64,000 bases of DNA from an uncultured Flavobacteriaceae bacterium (GCA_947488435.1 CANKZG010000007.1:1-64000); one strand, 5' to 3'; shown: positions 12,289-20,023, numbered from the stretch's first letter. A program made the numbers and translations. Notes: generated by a model from the letters alone, not told the origin.

Positions 12289-12804
12289 TTATTTTTCAGA
12301 TAAGGTTTTTAGAATACCCGCTAATTTACCACCACCGGATTTTAATCCAGAGATAACATTCTTGGCAGGAGATTGAAGTAATCCAATAATTTCTCCAATC
12401 ATTTCTTCCTTAGACTTAATACTGATTAATTTATCCAGTTGATCATCTCCAACGTAGATAGCTTCTTCAATAAATGCCCCTTTTAACAAAGGTTTCTCTG
12501 ATTTTTTTCTGAAATTTTTAATAAGTTTTGCCGGAGCATTACCAGTTTCAGAAAACATCAATGATGTATTCCCTTTAAGGACTTCGGGAAGTTCTCCAAA
12601 TTCTTTATCTGATGCCTCCATGGCTTTCGCCAATAAGGTATTCTTAACTACTTCTAACTTAATATTTGCTTTAAAACAAGCTCTTCTTAAATCTGAAGTT
12701 ATTGTAGCGTCTAAACCTGAAATATCTGCTAAATAGATCGTGGAGTTCTCTCCTAATCTTGCAGTTAAATCCTGAATTACGTCTAATTTTTCTTCTCTTG
12801 TCAT
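12289..12804 (-). CDS. rplJ: 50S ribosomal protein L10 (uL10)
   Basis: uL10 anchors bL12 dimers to the ribosomal stalk base. The 171-residue product has the usual N-terminal globular domain (MTREEKLDVIQDLTARL, then LRRACFKANIKLEVVKNTL) and a C-terminal helix that binds bL12. The gene starts only 22 bases after rplA, so the long L10-binding leader known from E. coli rplJ has no room here. Autoregulation, if present, must act differently. Confidence 0.97.
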   Translation of the reverse strand: MTREEKLDVIQDLTARLGENSTIYLADISGLDATITSDLRRACFKANIKLEVVKNTLLAKAMEASDKEFGELPEVLKGNTSLMFSETGNAPAKLIKNFRKKSEKPLLKGAFIEEAIYVGDDQLDKLISIKSKEEMIGEIIGLLQSPAKNVISGLKSGGGKLAGILKTLSEK

Positions 12805-12826
12805 ACTATAAACTTTAAGCTAAAAG

Positions 12827-13516
12827 TTAAACTACTTTAGGATCTAATTGAACGCTTGGACTCATGGTACTAGACATGTAAACACTTTTTACATAAATCC
12901 CTTTGGAAGCGGTTGGTTTTAATTTCATTAAAGTATCTAACAATTCTCTAGCATTACCAACAATCTTATCGGAAGTGAAAGACACTTTTCCAATTGCTGC
13001 ATGCACAATTCCTGTTTTGTCTACTTTAAAATCAATTTTACCAGCCTTTACTTCAGATACCGCTTTTGAGATATCCATAGTAACCGTACCTGTTTTTGGG
13101 TTAGGCATTAATCCTCTAGGACCTAAAACACGTCCCAAAGGTCCCAACTTACCCATTACACTAGGCATAGTGATAATTACATCAACATCGGTCCAACCTC
13201 CTTTGATTTTATCCAAGTATTCATCTAGTCCAACATAATCAGCGCCCGCTGCCTTAGCATCTGCTTCTTTGTCTGGAGTTACCAAAGCCAAAACTTTAAC
13301 GTCTTTACCAGTACCATGCGGTAAGGTTACAACACCACGCACCATCTGATTCGCTTTTCTAGGATCTACTCCCAAACGCACAGCGATATCAACTGAAGCA
13401 TCAAATTTTGTATTGGTGATTTCTTTTACTAAAGCACAAGCTTCTTCCAAAGAGTATAATTTATTCTTATCTATTTTGGCGTTAGCTTCTTTCTGCTTTT
13501 TTGTGAATTTTGCCAT
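12827..13516 (-). CDS. rplA: 50S ribosomal protein L1 (uL1)
   Basis: uL1 builds the mobile L1 stalk at the E site and in many bacteria represses its own mRNA. The 229-residue product shows conserved segments including [43 protein letters not shown] and the domain I tail. It lies 21 bases downstream of rplK in the usual rplK-rplA pair. Length and motifs are normal. Confidence 0.98.
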   Translation of the reverse strand: MAKFTKKQKEANAKIDKNKLYSLEEACALVKEITNTKFDASVDIAVRLGVDPRKANQMVRGVVTLPHGTGKDVKVLALVTPDKEADAKAAGADYVGLDEYLDKIKGGWTDVDVIITMPSVMGKLGPLGRVLGPRGLMPNPKTGTVTMDISKAVSEVKAGKIDFKVDKTGIVHAAIGKVSFTSDKIVGNARELLDTLMKLKPTASKGIYVKSVYMSSTMSPSVQLDPKVV

Positions 13517-13537
13517 TTTTAAATTGCTTTTAAGATT

Positions 13538-13975
13538 TTAAAAAGGTCTACTACCTGAAACTTTTAACCCCATAGATCTTGCTGTCCCAGCAACCATACT
13601 CATTGCTGATTCTACCGTAAAGGCATTTAGATCTACCATTTTGTCTTCTGCGATCGTTTTAACTTGATCCCAGGAAACACTAGCTACTTTGTTTCTGTTA
13701 GGTTCGCCAGATCCTTTCTTAATCTTAGCTGCCTCCAAAAGCTGAACTGCTGCCGGCGGTGTTTTTACAACAAAATCAAACGATTTGTCTTTATATACTG
13801 TGATAACAACAGGTAATACTTTACCTTGTTTGTCCTGCGTACGAGCATTAAACTGTTTACAGAACTCCATGATGTTAACTCCAGCAGCACCTAAGGCGGG
13901 TCCAACCGGTGGCGATGGATTCGCTGCACCTCCCCTAACTTGTAGTTTAACTACTTTACCTACTTCTTTTGCCAT
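13538..13975 (-). CDS. rplK: 50S ribosomal protein L11 (uL11)
   Basis: uL11 binds the GTPase-associated centre of 23S rRNA. The 145-residue product has the N-terminal signature [33 protein letters not shown] (shown only in part here as [19 protein letters not shown]) and the C-terminal RNA-binding domain ending [10 protein letters not shown]. It follows nusG after 71 bases, the longest spacer within the ribosomal-protein part of this locus. Confidence 0.98.
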   Translation of the reverse strand: MAKEVGKVVKLQVRGGAANPSPPVGPALGAAGVNIMEFCKQFNARTQDKQGKVLPVVITVYKDKSFDFVVKTPPAAVQLLEAAKIKKGSGEPNRNKVASVSWDQVKTIAEDKMVDLNAFTVESAMSMVAGTARSMGLKVSGSRPF

Positions 13976-14046
13976 TGTTCAAAATTAAATTTTAAAGCTG
14001 CGTTTTATTTGGAAGCAACACAACCTTCTACTATGTAACAATTTTA

Positions 14047-14598
14047 TTATACTTTTTCCACTTGCATATAGCTAAGTTCTAATGGTGTTTTTCTTCCGAA
14101 AATTTTAACCATAACTTCTAGCTTACGCTTTTCTTCATTGATTTTCTCAACAGCCCCATTAAAACCATTAAAAGGACCATCGATTACTTTTACTGTTTCA
14201 CCCAAAACAAAAGGTATAGAAACATTATCTGTATTTACCGCCAATTCATCAACCTTACCAAGCATTCTATTTACTTCTGCTTTACGTAATGGCACCGGAT
14301 CTCCACCTTTAGTCTCTCCCAAGAATCCAATAACATTGGTAATAGACCTAATAATATGAACCATTTCTCCACCCAAGTTGGCTTTTATCATAATATAACC
14401 AGGAAAATACACTCTTTCCTTGTTAATCTTTTTCCCGTTCCGAATTTGTATTACTTTTTCGGTTGGAACTAATACATCTTCTAAGTAATCCGAAAAACCT
14501 AAACGACTTACCTCACTTTCGATATAGCCTTTTATCTTATTCTCTTGACCACTAACAGCCCTTACCACATACCATTTCTTTTCCAATACTTCTGACAT
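14047..14598 (-). CDS. nusG: Transcription termination/antitermination factor NusG
   Basis: NusG binds elongating RNA polymerase and couples it to Rho or to ribosomes. The 183-residue protein has the N-terminal NGN domain (KKWYVVRAVSGQENKIKGYI at the start, YFPGYIMIKANL in the middle) and a C-terminal KOW domain (about residues 130-180) with VKVIDGPFNGFNGAVEKIN. It lies 11 bases after secE, in the conserved secE-nusG-rplKA order. Confidence 0.98.
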   Translation of the reverse strand: MSEVLEKKWYVVRAVSGQENKIKGYIESEVSRLGFSDYLEDVLVPTEKVIQIRNGKKINKERVYFPGYIMIKANLGGEMVHIIRSITNVIGFLGETKGGDPVPLRKAEVNRMLGKVDELAVNTDNVSIPFVLGETVKVIDGPFNGFNGAVEKINEEKRKLEVMVKIFGRKTPLELSYMQVEKV

Positions 14599-14609
14599 AA
14601 GGCCTAAAC

Positions 14610-14798
14610 TTAGTTGATTAATTTATCGAAATATAACTTTATTGCCTTGCTAAAGACCGTATCTACACCCCAAGTAGCTAAAGCAAATAAAATAGAAAAA
14701 ACAGCTACAATAATCATAAGATTTGAAGCTTCCGACCTTGATGGAAGTGTAATATTATTTCTAAGTTCTTCTATCGATTCTTTAATATACGTTAGCAT
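14610..14798 (-). CDS. secE: Preprotein translocase subunit SecE
   Basis: SecE clamps the SecY channel of the general secretion machinery. The 62-residue product is the short single-span type: a cytoplasmic amphipathic helix (TYIKESIEELRNNITLPSR) followed by one membrane segment at about residues 27-47. Its place between tRNA-Trp and nusG is standard. Confidence 0.93.
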   Translation of the reverse strand: MLTYIKESIEELRNNITLPSRSEASNLMIIVAVFSILFALATWGVDTVFSKAIKLYFDKLIN

Positions 14799-14868
14799 AC
14801 TGTATTTTTTTCTTTTCTTTAATCCGTCTTTAATTCTATAGACTTAAAACGTATTCTCCTTTATTCTG

Positions 14869-14941
14869 CACGGGAGGAGAGGCTCGAACTCCCGACACCT
14901 GGTTTTGGAGACCAGTGCTCTACCAACTGAGCTACACCCGT
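14869..14941 (-). tRNA. tRNA-Trp (CCA anticodon)
   Basis: A 73-base cloverleaf. The anticodon stem CTGGT/ACCAG encloses loop CTCCAAA, giving anticodon CCA. The D arm (GCTCAGTTGGTAGAGC) and T arm (GGGAG-TTCGAGC-CTCTC) are clear. The acceptor stem ACGGGTG/CTCCCGT has a T-T mismatch at the sixth pair. The discriminator is G and the CCA end is not encoded. It sits between tuf and secE. Confidence 0.95.
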
Positions 14942-14961
14942 TTATAAAGTATTCCTTAGCA

Positions 14962-15019
14962 ACGTAAAAAACACTTCTTTTTATTTACGTCGAAAGGTAT
15001 CCTGCTATAGCAGGACACC
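14962..15019 (-). other. Two hairpins between tuf and tRNA-Trp
   Basis: ACGTAAA (14962-14968) pairs with TTTACGT (14984-14990). Next to it a perfect 16-base palindrome TCCTGCTATAGCAGGA (15000-15015) is extended by GGT/ACC beyond one mismatch, reaching 14996-15019. Neither has a strong T-tract on the minus strand. They probably mark a processing site or mRNA 3' end for tuf ahead of the tRNA. Confidence 0.45.
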
Positions 15020-15051
15020 CTCAACATATCATTTATCTAAATCTGATTTCT

Positions 15052-16239
15052 TTAATCAACGATCTCTGTAACCTGACCAGCTCCAACTGTTCTACCTCCC
15101 TCACGGATTGCAAAACGAAGACCAACACTTAATGCTATTGGTTGAATTAAATCAACATTAATAGTTAAGTTATCACCAGGCATTACCATTTCAACACCAT
15201 CAGGAAGTCCAATATTTCCAGTTACATCAGTAGTTCTTACATAGAATTGTGGACGATAGTTATTATGGAATGGAGTATGACGTCCACCTTCTTCTTTTTT
15301 AAGGATATAAACCTCTGCTTTAAATTTAGCATGTGGCTTTACTGAACCAGGCTTACATATTACCATCCCTCTTTTGATATCAGACTTTTCAATACCTCTT
15401 AAAAGAATACCAACGTTATCACCAGCTTCACCTCTATCTAATATTTTTCGGAACATCTCTACTCCTGTTATAGTTGATGCTAATTTCTCAGCTCCCATAC
15501 CTATAATATCAACAGCATCCCCTGTATTTGCAACACCAGTTTCGATACGTCCAGTTGCTACTGTTCCACGACCAGTAATCGTAAATACATCTTCAACAGG
15601 CATCAAGAAATCCTTCTCAACATCTCTTTTTGGAAGTTCGATCCACTCATCAACAGCAGTCATTAATTCCATTACCGTATCTACCCATTTTTGCTCACCA
15701 TTAAGTGCACCTAAAGCAGAACCAGCAATTACAGGTCCGTTATCACCATCATACTCGTAGAAAGAAAGTAATTCTCTTATCTCCATTTCAACAAGTTCAA
15801 GTAATTCCTCATCGTCTACCATATCCACTTTATTCATGAAAACAACGATTCTTGGAATACCTACCTGACGTCCTAATAAGATATGCTCACGAGTTTGTGG
15901 CATAGGACCATCTGTTGCAGCAACAACTAAGATTGCTCCATCCATTTGAGCAGCACCAGTTACCATGTTCTTAACGTAATCCGCGTGACCTGGACAATCT
16001 ACGTGTGCATAGTGACGATTAGCAGTTTGATACTCTACGTGAGAAGTATTAATTGTAATCCCTCTTTCTTTTTCTTCAGGAGCATTATCGATTGAATCGA
16101 AGCTTCTTAGCTCTGACAATCCTGCGTTTGCCAAAACAGTAGTAATAGCAGCAGTCAATGTAGTTTTACCGTGATCGACATGTCCAATAGTACCAATATT
16201 TAAGTGCGGTTTGGAACGATCAAAAGTTTCCTTTGCCAT
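15052..16239 (-). CDS. tuf: Elongation factor Tu
   Basis: EF-Tu delivers aminoacyl-tRNA to the ribosome. The 395-residue product has GHVDHGKT (residues 19-26), the switch I segment [27 protein letters not shown] and NKVDMVDD, followed by domains II and III. It lies downstream of four tRNA genes and upstream of tRNA-Trp and secE. The order matches the tufB locus of E. coli. There is no Shine-Dalgarno sequence before the ATG. Confidence 0.99.
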   Translation of the reverse strand: MAKETFDRSKPHLNIGTIGHVDHGKTTLTAAITTVLANAGLSELRSFDSIDNAPEEKERGITINTSHVEYQTANRHYAHVDCPGHADYVKNMVTGAAQMDGAILVVAATDGPMPQTREHILLGRQVGIPRIVVFMNKVDMVDDEELLELVEMEIRELLSFYEYDGDNGPVIAGSALGALNGEQKWVDTVMELMTAVDEWIELPKRDVEKDFLMPVEDVFTITGRGTVATGRIETGVANTGDAVDIIGMGAEKLASTITGVEMFRKILDRGEAGDNVGILLRGIEKSDIKRGMVICKPGSVKPHAKFKAEVYILKKEEGGRHTPFHNNYRPQFYVRTTDVTGNIGLPDGVEMVMPGDNLTINVDLIQPIALSVGLRFAIREGGRTVGAGQVTEIVD

Positions 16240-16292
16240 GTTTAATGAATTTTAATCTTAGTTTATATTAGTGTACAAATTATGCATTATTG

Positions 16293-16364
16293 AGCCAATG
16301 ACGAGATTTGAACTCGTGACCTCTTCCTTACCAAGGAAACGCTCTACCCCTGAGCTACACCGGC
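16293..16364 (-). tRNA. tRNA-Thr (GGT anticodon)
   Basis: A 72-base cloverleaf with acceptor stem GCCGGTG/CATTGGC and anticodon loop TTGGTAA, giving GGT. The T arm reads ACGAG-TTCAAAT-CTCGT. Discriminator T; CCA is not encoded. It is the last tRNA before tuf, the position of thrT in E. coli. Confidence 0.96.
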
Positions 16365-16413
16365 GTAAAGTGTTGAATCTATTCCTTACAAAAATATAGC
16401 TAAGGTATAGATC

Positions 16414-16443
16414 CCTGCCTTCGCAGGAATGGCATTACTGCCA
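16414..16443 (-). other. Small paired hairpins in the tRNA-Thr to tRNA-Gly spacer
   Basis: CCTGC-CTTC-GCAGG (16414-16427) and TGGCA-TTAC-TGCCA (16430-16443) are two short perfect stems in the 127-base spacer between tRNA genes. Without T-tracts they are unlikely to terminate transcription and more probably affect tRNA precursor processing. Confidence 0.35.
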
Positions 16444-16491
16444 ATTAAAATAAACAGAACTCGCATTTTACTGGGATTTCTATTTTTTTTG

Positions 16492-16564
16492 AGCGGGAGA
16501 CCGGGTTCGAACCGGCGACATTCAGCTTGGAAGGCTGACGCTCTACCAACTGAGCTACTCCCGC
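16492..16564 (-). tRNA. tRNA-Gly (TCC anticodon)
   Basis: A 73-base cloverleaf with acceptor stem GCGGGAG/CTCCCGC, anticodon stem TCAGC/GCTGA and loop CTTCCAA, giving TCC. The T arm is GCCGG-TTCGAAC-CCGGT. Discriminator T; CCA is not encoded. It occupies the position of glyT in the E. coli tufB cluster. Confidence 0.97.
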
Positions 16565-16661
16565 ATTTATATAGATTACTCTATATTTAATTTTTCATTA
16601 TTTCAAAGTCGATACATCGTTAATGCATCCTATTCAAGCATCCTTGAATATAAATTTTATG

Positions 16662-16743
<82 letters not shown>

Positions 16744-16801
16744 CCAAACTTTTTTTCATTATTTCAAATACTGGAAAAAAAATTCTTTTCCTCTTTTTTC
16801 G

Positions 16802-16875
16802 AGCCGATGGAGGGACTCGAACCCACGACCTGCTGATTACAAATCAGCTGCTCTAGCCAGCTGAGCTACATCGGC
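16802..16875 (-). tRNA. tRNA-Thr (TGT anticodon)
   Basis: A 74-base cloverleaf with acceptor stem GCCGATG/CATCGGC, anticodon stem GCTGA/TCAGC and loop TTTGTAA, giving TGT. The T arm is GTGGG-TTCGAGT-CCCTC. Discriminator T; CCA is not encoded. It is the first gene of the tRNA-tuf transcript, as thrU is in E. coli. Confidence 0.97.
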
Positions 16876-16897
16876 TTTTTTAGCTCTTTTTGAGCAT

Positions 16898-16924
16898 AAA
16901 AAAGTCCGCTATTTCTAACGGACT
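16898..16924 (-). terminator. Intrinsic terminator of hpf
   Basis: AGTCCG (16903-16908) and CGGACT (16919-16924) form a stem with a 10-base loop. On the minus strand it is followed by six T residues (complement of 16898-16903). It lies 53 bases beyond the hpf stop codon. The putative tRNA promoter directly abuts its upstream arm. Confidence 0.75.
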
Positions 16925-16925
16925 G

Positions 16926-16955
16926 CAAATGTATATATTTATTCCTTTAATCAAA
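16926..16955 (-). promoter_or_regulatory. Bacteroidota-type promoter of the tRNA-tuf operon
   Basis: On the minus strand TTTG (16955-16952), an 18-base spacer and TACATTTG (16933-16926) match the -33/-7 consensus TTTG and TAnnTTTG. The predicted start site, 4-7 bases beyond the -7 element, falls inside the upstream arm of the hpf terminator and about 45 bases before tRNA-Thr(TGT). Confidence 0.6.
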
Positions 16956-16976
16956 ACAATTTTTGAAAAATTTTAA

Positions 16977-17279
16977 TCAAGCGTAAAGTCTTAATTTTTC
17001 TTTCCTTTTAACTAAGCTCCTTTCTAAAGAATTACAAGCGGTATCTACAGCCTCTTCAAATGATTTACATTGTTTTTTGACAATGAATTTATCTTTAGGG
17101 ACTTGCAATTTAATCTCAACAATTTTATTTTTTTTTGAACTTGTATTCTCTACTTTAAGATAAACGTCGGTACTAATAACGCTATCGTAAAAAAGTTCTA
17201 GTTTATTTATCCTAGCTTTTACAAAATTTAAAAGCTTACCATCTGCTGTAAAATTTACGGATTGAGCGTTTACTTTCAT
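16977..17279 (-). CDS. hpf: Ribosome hibernation promotion factor, short HPF/RaiA type
   Basis: A 100-residue member of the HPF/RaiA (sigma-54 modulation) family, which binds the 30S decoding centre and silences idle ribosomes. The sequence follows the beta-alpha-beta-beta-beta-alpha fold: VNAQSVNFTADGKLLNFVKARINKL, strands with DVYLKV and EIKLQVPKDKF, then the helix SFEEAVDTACNSLERSLVKRKEKL. It lacks the C-terminal dimerisation domain of long HPF. It follows xerC after 41 bases and ends before a clear terminator. The 12 bases around its start, TTGTAGCCAATG, also precede rpsU. Confidence 0.88.
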   Translation of the reverse strand: MKVNAQSVNFTADGKLLNFVKARINKLELFYDSVISTDVYLKVENTSSKKNKIVEIKLQVPKDKFIVKKQCKSFEEAVDTACNSLERSLVKRKEKLRLYA

Positions 17280-17320
17280 TGGCTACAAATTTTAAAAAAT
17301 TAATATCAAGAGAATCTTTA

Positions 17321-18208
17321 CTATTTATTTCTTGGATGTGCATTTTTGTGTACTCTTTTAAGTTCAGCAATACTATTATGCGTATATACTTGTGTTGATG
17401 CCAAACTTGCGTGTCCCAACAATTCCTTCACCGAATTTAAATCTGCACCATTATTTAATAAATGGGTGGCAAAAGTATGTCTAAGAATATGTGGACTCTT
17501 TTTAGTTTTGGAAGACACCTTACTAAAATACTGATTTATAATTCTATAAACAAGAGTGGCGTACATTTTATTTCCAGACTTCGAAAGGAACACATATGAA
17601 GAATCTCTAATTATTTCAAGTTCGCCTCTCAGCATAAAGTACGCATCAAAAACAGCGATAGTATCTCTTAAAAGGGGCAAAATCCTTTCTTTGTTTCGTT
17701 TTCCCAAAACCTTTAAAGTTTGAGCAGTTTTATTTACATCAGAAATTTGTAGTTGAATTAATTCTGATCTTCGTATTCCAGTAGTATATAATAATTCTAT
17801 AAGCAGCTTATTGCGAACACCTTCAAAGTCATTTTCAAAAGGGGTTTCAAAAAGTGCTTTTTCCATTTCTGGTTCAGAAAAAGGAATTTCTATTTTTTTT
17901 GCAGTTTTTAAGGCTTTGTGCTTTGCCAGTGGATGAACATCAATGACTTCAATCTTCAGTAAGAATTTATAGTAAGCTTTTAATGAGGCTATTTTTCTGT
18001 TGATAGAACGATTGCTAATCCCTTCATTTACCATATTGACGATCCAACTTCGGATACTTCCATAATCAATATGATCTATCTTATCATTATCATAATTTTC
18101 CTGACAAAAAGCCTTAAATGCAGCAATATCTCTTTGGTAAGCAATAACCGTATGTTGTGAGTAGTTTTTCTCTAAAGCTAAATATGAAATAAAAGCAGCT
18201 ACCGACAT
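17321..18208 (-). CDS. xerC: Tyrosine recombinase XerC
   Basis: A 295-residue tyrosine recombinase of the size expected for chromosome-dimer resolution. The N-terminal SAM-like core-binding domain spans about residues 1-90. The catalytic domain shows the first Arg in TTGIRRSELIQLQ, the HxxR box in PHILRHTFATHLLNNGADL, and the final HASLASTQVYTH with the nucleophilic Tyr. A housekeeping setting between rpsU and hpf, with no phage or integron genes nearby, favours XerC over an integrase. No dif site was seen in the window. Confidence 0.9.
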   Translation of the reverse strand: MSVAAFISYLALEKNYSQHTVIAYQRDIAAFKAFCQENYDNDKIDHIDYGSIRSWIVNMVNEGISNRSINRKIASLKAYYKFLLKIEVIDVHPLAKHKALKTAKKIEIPFSEPEMEKALFETPFENDFEGVRNKLLIELLYTTGIRRSELIQLQISDVNKTAQTLKVLGKRNKERILPLLRDTIAVFDAYFMLRGELEIIRDSSYVFLSKSGNKMYATLVYRIINQYFSKVSSKTKKSPHILRHTFATHLLNNGADLNSVKELLGHASLASTQVYTHNSIAELKRVHKNAHPRNK

Positions 18209-18251
18209 AGTAGTGTAAATGTACTAAAGCTTTTGTTAATTGCGAGAAAAT

Positions 18252-18289
18252 AAAAAACCCGATCTAATTATCTTAGATCGGGTTTTTTT
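18252..18289 (-). terminator. Bidirectional terminator after rpsU
   Basis: CCCGATCTAA (18258-18267), loop TTATC and TTAGATCGGG (18273-18282) form a perfect 10-bp stem flanked by six A and seven T residues. It lies 21 bases beyond the rpsU stop and can act on both strands, separating rpsU from xerC. Confidence 0.9.
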
Positions 18290-18309
18290 AATTCGTGTAT
18301 ATTAGGCCA

Positions 18310-18504
18310 TTATATTTCTTCTCTATCTCTGAGTCCCTGAATATACTGTGCCTTTTGAATCTGAGCTCTTCTTTCAACAGAAGGTTTTGTAAATTGCTGA
18401 CGCTTTCTCAATTGTCGCATGGTTCCTGTTCTATCGAATTTACGCTTAAAACGTTTTAAAGCTCTATCGATGTTTTCTCCTTCTTTTACTGGTATTATTA
18501 ACAT
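18310..18504 (-). CDS. rpsU: 30S ribosomal protein S21 (bS21)
   Basis: bS21 sits near the 3' end of 16S rRNA on the 30S platform. The 64-residue product shows the family start LIIPVKEGENIDRALKRFKRKFDRTG followed by a basic C-terminal tail (the first part is IIPVKEGENIDRALKRFKRK). It has its own -7 element, terminator and an exceptionally strong Shine-Dalgarno sequence. In Flavobacteriia bS21 is known to help hide the anti-Shine-Dalgarno end of 16S rRNA, which would make this gene a sensor of its own product. Confidence 0.96.
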   Translation of the reverse strand: MLIIPVKEGENIDRALKRFKRKFDRTGTMRQLRKRQQFTKPSVERRAQIQKAQYIQGLRDREEI

Positions 18505-18512
18505 TGGCTACA

Positions 18513-18523
18513 ACCTCCTTTCT
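18513..18523 (-). promoter_or_regulatory. Extended Shine-Dalgarno sequence of rpsU
   Basis: On the minus strand AGAAAGGAGGT is complementary over 11 bases to the canonical 16S rRNA 3' end (ACCUCCUUUCU) and ends 8 bases before the ATG. The other starts I examined, such as tuf, rpoC, rplL and rplK, have none. This fits translational autoregulation through bS21-dependent occlusion of the anti-Shine-Dalgarno. Confidence 0.85.
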
Positions 18524-18541
18524 TTATGATTTTTAAGACCG

Positions 18542-18549
18542 CAAATATA
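18542..18549 (-). promoter_or_regulatory. Putative rpsU -7 element
   Basis: TATATTTG on the minus strand matches TAnnTTTG perfectly and lies 37 bases upstream of the rpsU ATG. No TTTG is found at the expected -33 distance, so this is a partial match. The predicted transcript would include the whole Shine-Dalgarno sequence. Confidence 0.4.
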
Positions 18550-18598
18550 TAAACTAATTTATTAATAATTACTATTAAAAAAATAATTAAATAAAAAC

Positions 18599-18901
18599 CT
18601 ATTTTTCTGCAGGCTTATAATCTTTTTTATCGATAACCATTTTGGCAAATTGAAAACAATTTTCGCCAAAACCCCATCACAATCTATTTCGCCGCAGGCT
18701 TGTAATCTTTTTTATCGATAACCATTTTGGCAAATTGAAAACAATTTTCGCCAAAACCCCATCACAATCTATTTCGCCGCAGGCTTGTAATCTTTTTTAT
18801 CGATAACCATTTTGGCAAATTGAAAACAATTTTCGCCAAAATCCCATCGCAATCTATTTCGCCGCAGGCTTGTAATCTTTTTTATCAATAACCATTTTGG
18901 C
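18599..18901 (-). repeat. 85-bp tandem repeat, three units plus the gene 3' end it copies
   Basis: Units start at 18599, 18684 and 18769, each exactly 85 bases; a fourth partial copy (18854-18901) is the true 3' end of the acyl-CoA dehydrogenase gene. Every unit holds the last 15 codons (AKMVIDKKDYKPAAK) with its stop, then a spacer with an imperfect hairpin (TTTTGGC...GCCAAAA, for example 18810-18841). The two middle units are nearly identical and the distal one is most diverged. The period is not a multiple of three. The 349 bases between rpsU and the gene contain nothing else recognisable. Confidence 0.92.
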
Positions 18902-20023
18902 GATAATCTCTTTTAAGATTTCAGAAGTGCCGCCACCTATAGGTCCTAATCGACTATCACGTAATAGTCTTGCCATCGGATAATCTTCAATATACCCATA
19001 ACCTCCTAGTAATTGCAAACACTCATATACCACTTCATCTGCCATTTTGGTAGATTTTAATTTGGATATGGTCGCCTCTTTAACCACATACTCTCCCAAA
19101 TCTAATCTGTTCGCTACCGAGTAATTATAGGTTCTACAAATTTCAATATCCGCATATAAATCAGCTACGCGATGACGTAATGCTTGAAATTGATTGATTT
19201 TCTTACCAAAAGCTTCGCGTTCAGACATGTACTGTATTGCATAATCTAACGCATATTCTGCTCTGCCATGAGCATTAATTGCCATAACCAAGCGCTCTAG
19301 TGCGAAAGCCTCCATAATATACGAAAAACCTTTACCTTCTTCTCCCAATAAATTTGAGGCGGGAACAATTACATTATCATACGCCAATTCTGCCGTATCA
19401 GATGCTCTCCAACCTAATTTATTAAGTTTATTGGCAGACACCCCTTCGCTATTTCTATCAACTACAAAAATGCTAATACCCTTATTACCTGCAGCTACAT
19501 CAGTTTTGGCTGCAACTACCATATAATCACAGTATACACCATTCGTTATAAAAGTCTTCGAACCGTTTAGCACATAAGAATCTCCATTCTTAACAGCAGT
19601 GGTTCGCATTCCTGCCACATCACTTCCTCCAAAAGGTTCTGAAACACACAAACAACCTATTTTATCTCCATTTACACTTGGGGTAAGATATTTTTTCCTT
19701 AGCTCCTCATGAGCTCTCTTATTTAAGTGAGTCATTGCTAAGTATGCATGCGCCCATATGGCAGCTGCAAATCCCCCTGAATTTATTTTTTGAAGTTCTT
19801 CAAGTAAAATAACGGTATAGAAAAGATCCAGACCCAAACCTTCATCTGCTTCTGAAGTAGCCAAACCAAAATACCCCATATCACCAAACTTTTTCCAAAT
19901 AAAACGTTCTATGGTGCCTGTTTCTTCCCATTTATCGATATGAGGAACAACTTCTTTTTTTAAAAATTCTTTGAGACTCTCTCTAAATAATTGATGTTCT
20001 TCGGTGAAGTACACGCTTTTCAT
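18854..20023 (-). CDS. Acyl-CoA dehydrogenase family protein
   Basis: A 389-residue flavoprotein of the acyl-CoA dehydrogenase family, which oxidises acyl-CoA thioesters to enoyl-CoA. The family signatures are CVSEPFGGSDVAGMRTTA (about residues 126-143) and the C-terminal QLLGGYGYIEDYPMARLLRD. The usual catalytic Glu before GTSE is Gly here (IGGGTSE), while LERLV at about residues 242-246 supplies a Glu (243) at the alternative position used by isovaleryl-CoA and long-chain enzymes. Substrate is therefore uncertain but probably branched or long chain. It is last in a run with an AGCS symporter and an HhH protein. Its 3' end is duplicated in tandem downstream. Confidence 0.92.
   Translation of the reverse strand: MKSVYFTEEHQLFRESLKEFLKKEVVPHIDKWEETGTIERFIWKKFGDMGYFGLATSEADEGLGLDLFYTVILLEELQKINSGGFAAAIWAHAYLAMTHLNKRAHEELRKKYLTPSVNGDKIGCLCVSEPFGGSDVAGMRTTAVKNGDSYVLNGSKTFITNGVYCDYMVVAAKTDVAAGNKGISIFVVDRNSEGVSANKLNKLGWRASDTAELAYDNVIVPASNLLGEEGKGFSYIMEAFALERLVMAINAHGRAEYALDYAIQYMSEREAFGKKINQFQALRHRVADLYADIEICRTYNYSVANRLDLGEYVVKEATISKLKSTKMADEVVYECLQLLGGYGYIEDYPMARLLRDSRLGPIGGGTSEILKEIIAKMVIDKKDYKPAAK

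Noticed and set aside
17321-18208. Integrase of a mobile element or integron
   Set aside because: The gene is of XerC size, lies between rpsU and hpf, and has no attachment site, cassette or phage gene near it; the adjoining tRNA genes are intact.
18599-18853. CRISPR array or direct-repeat array with spacers
   Set aside because: The 85-bp units are contiguous without variable spacers and derive from the neighbouring gene, with no cas genes.
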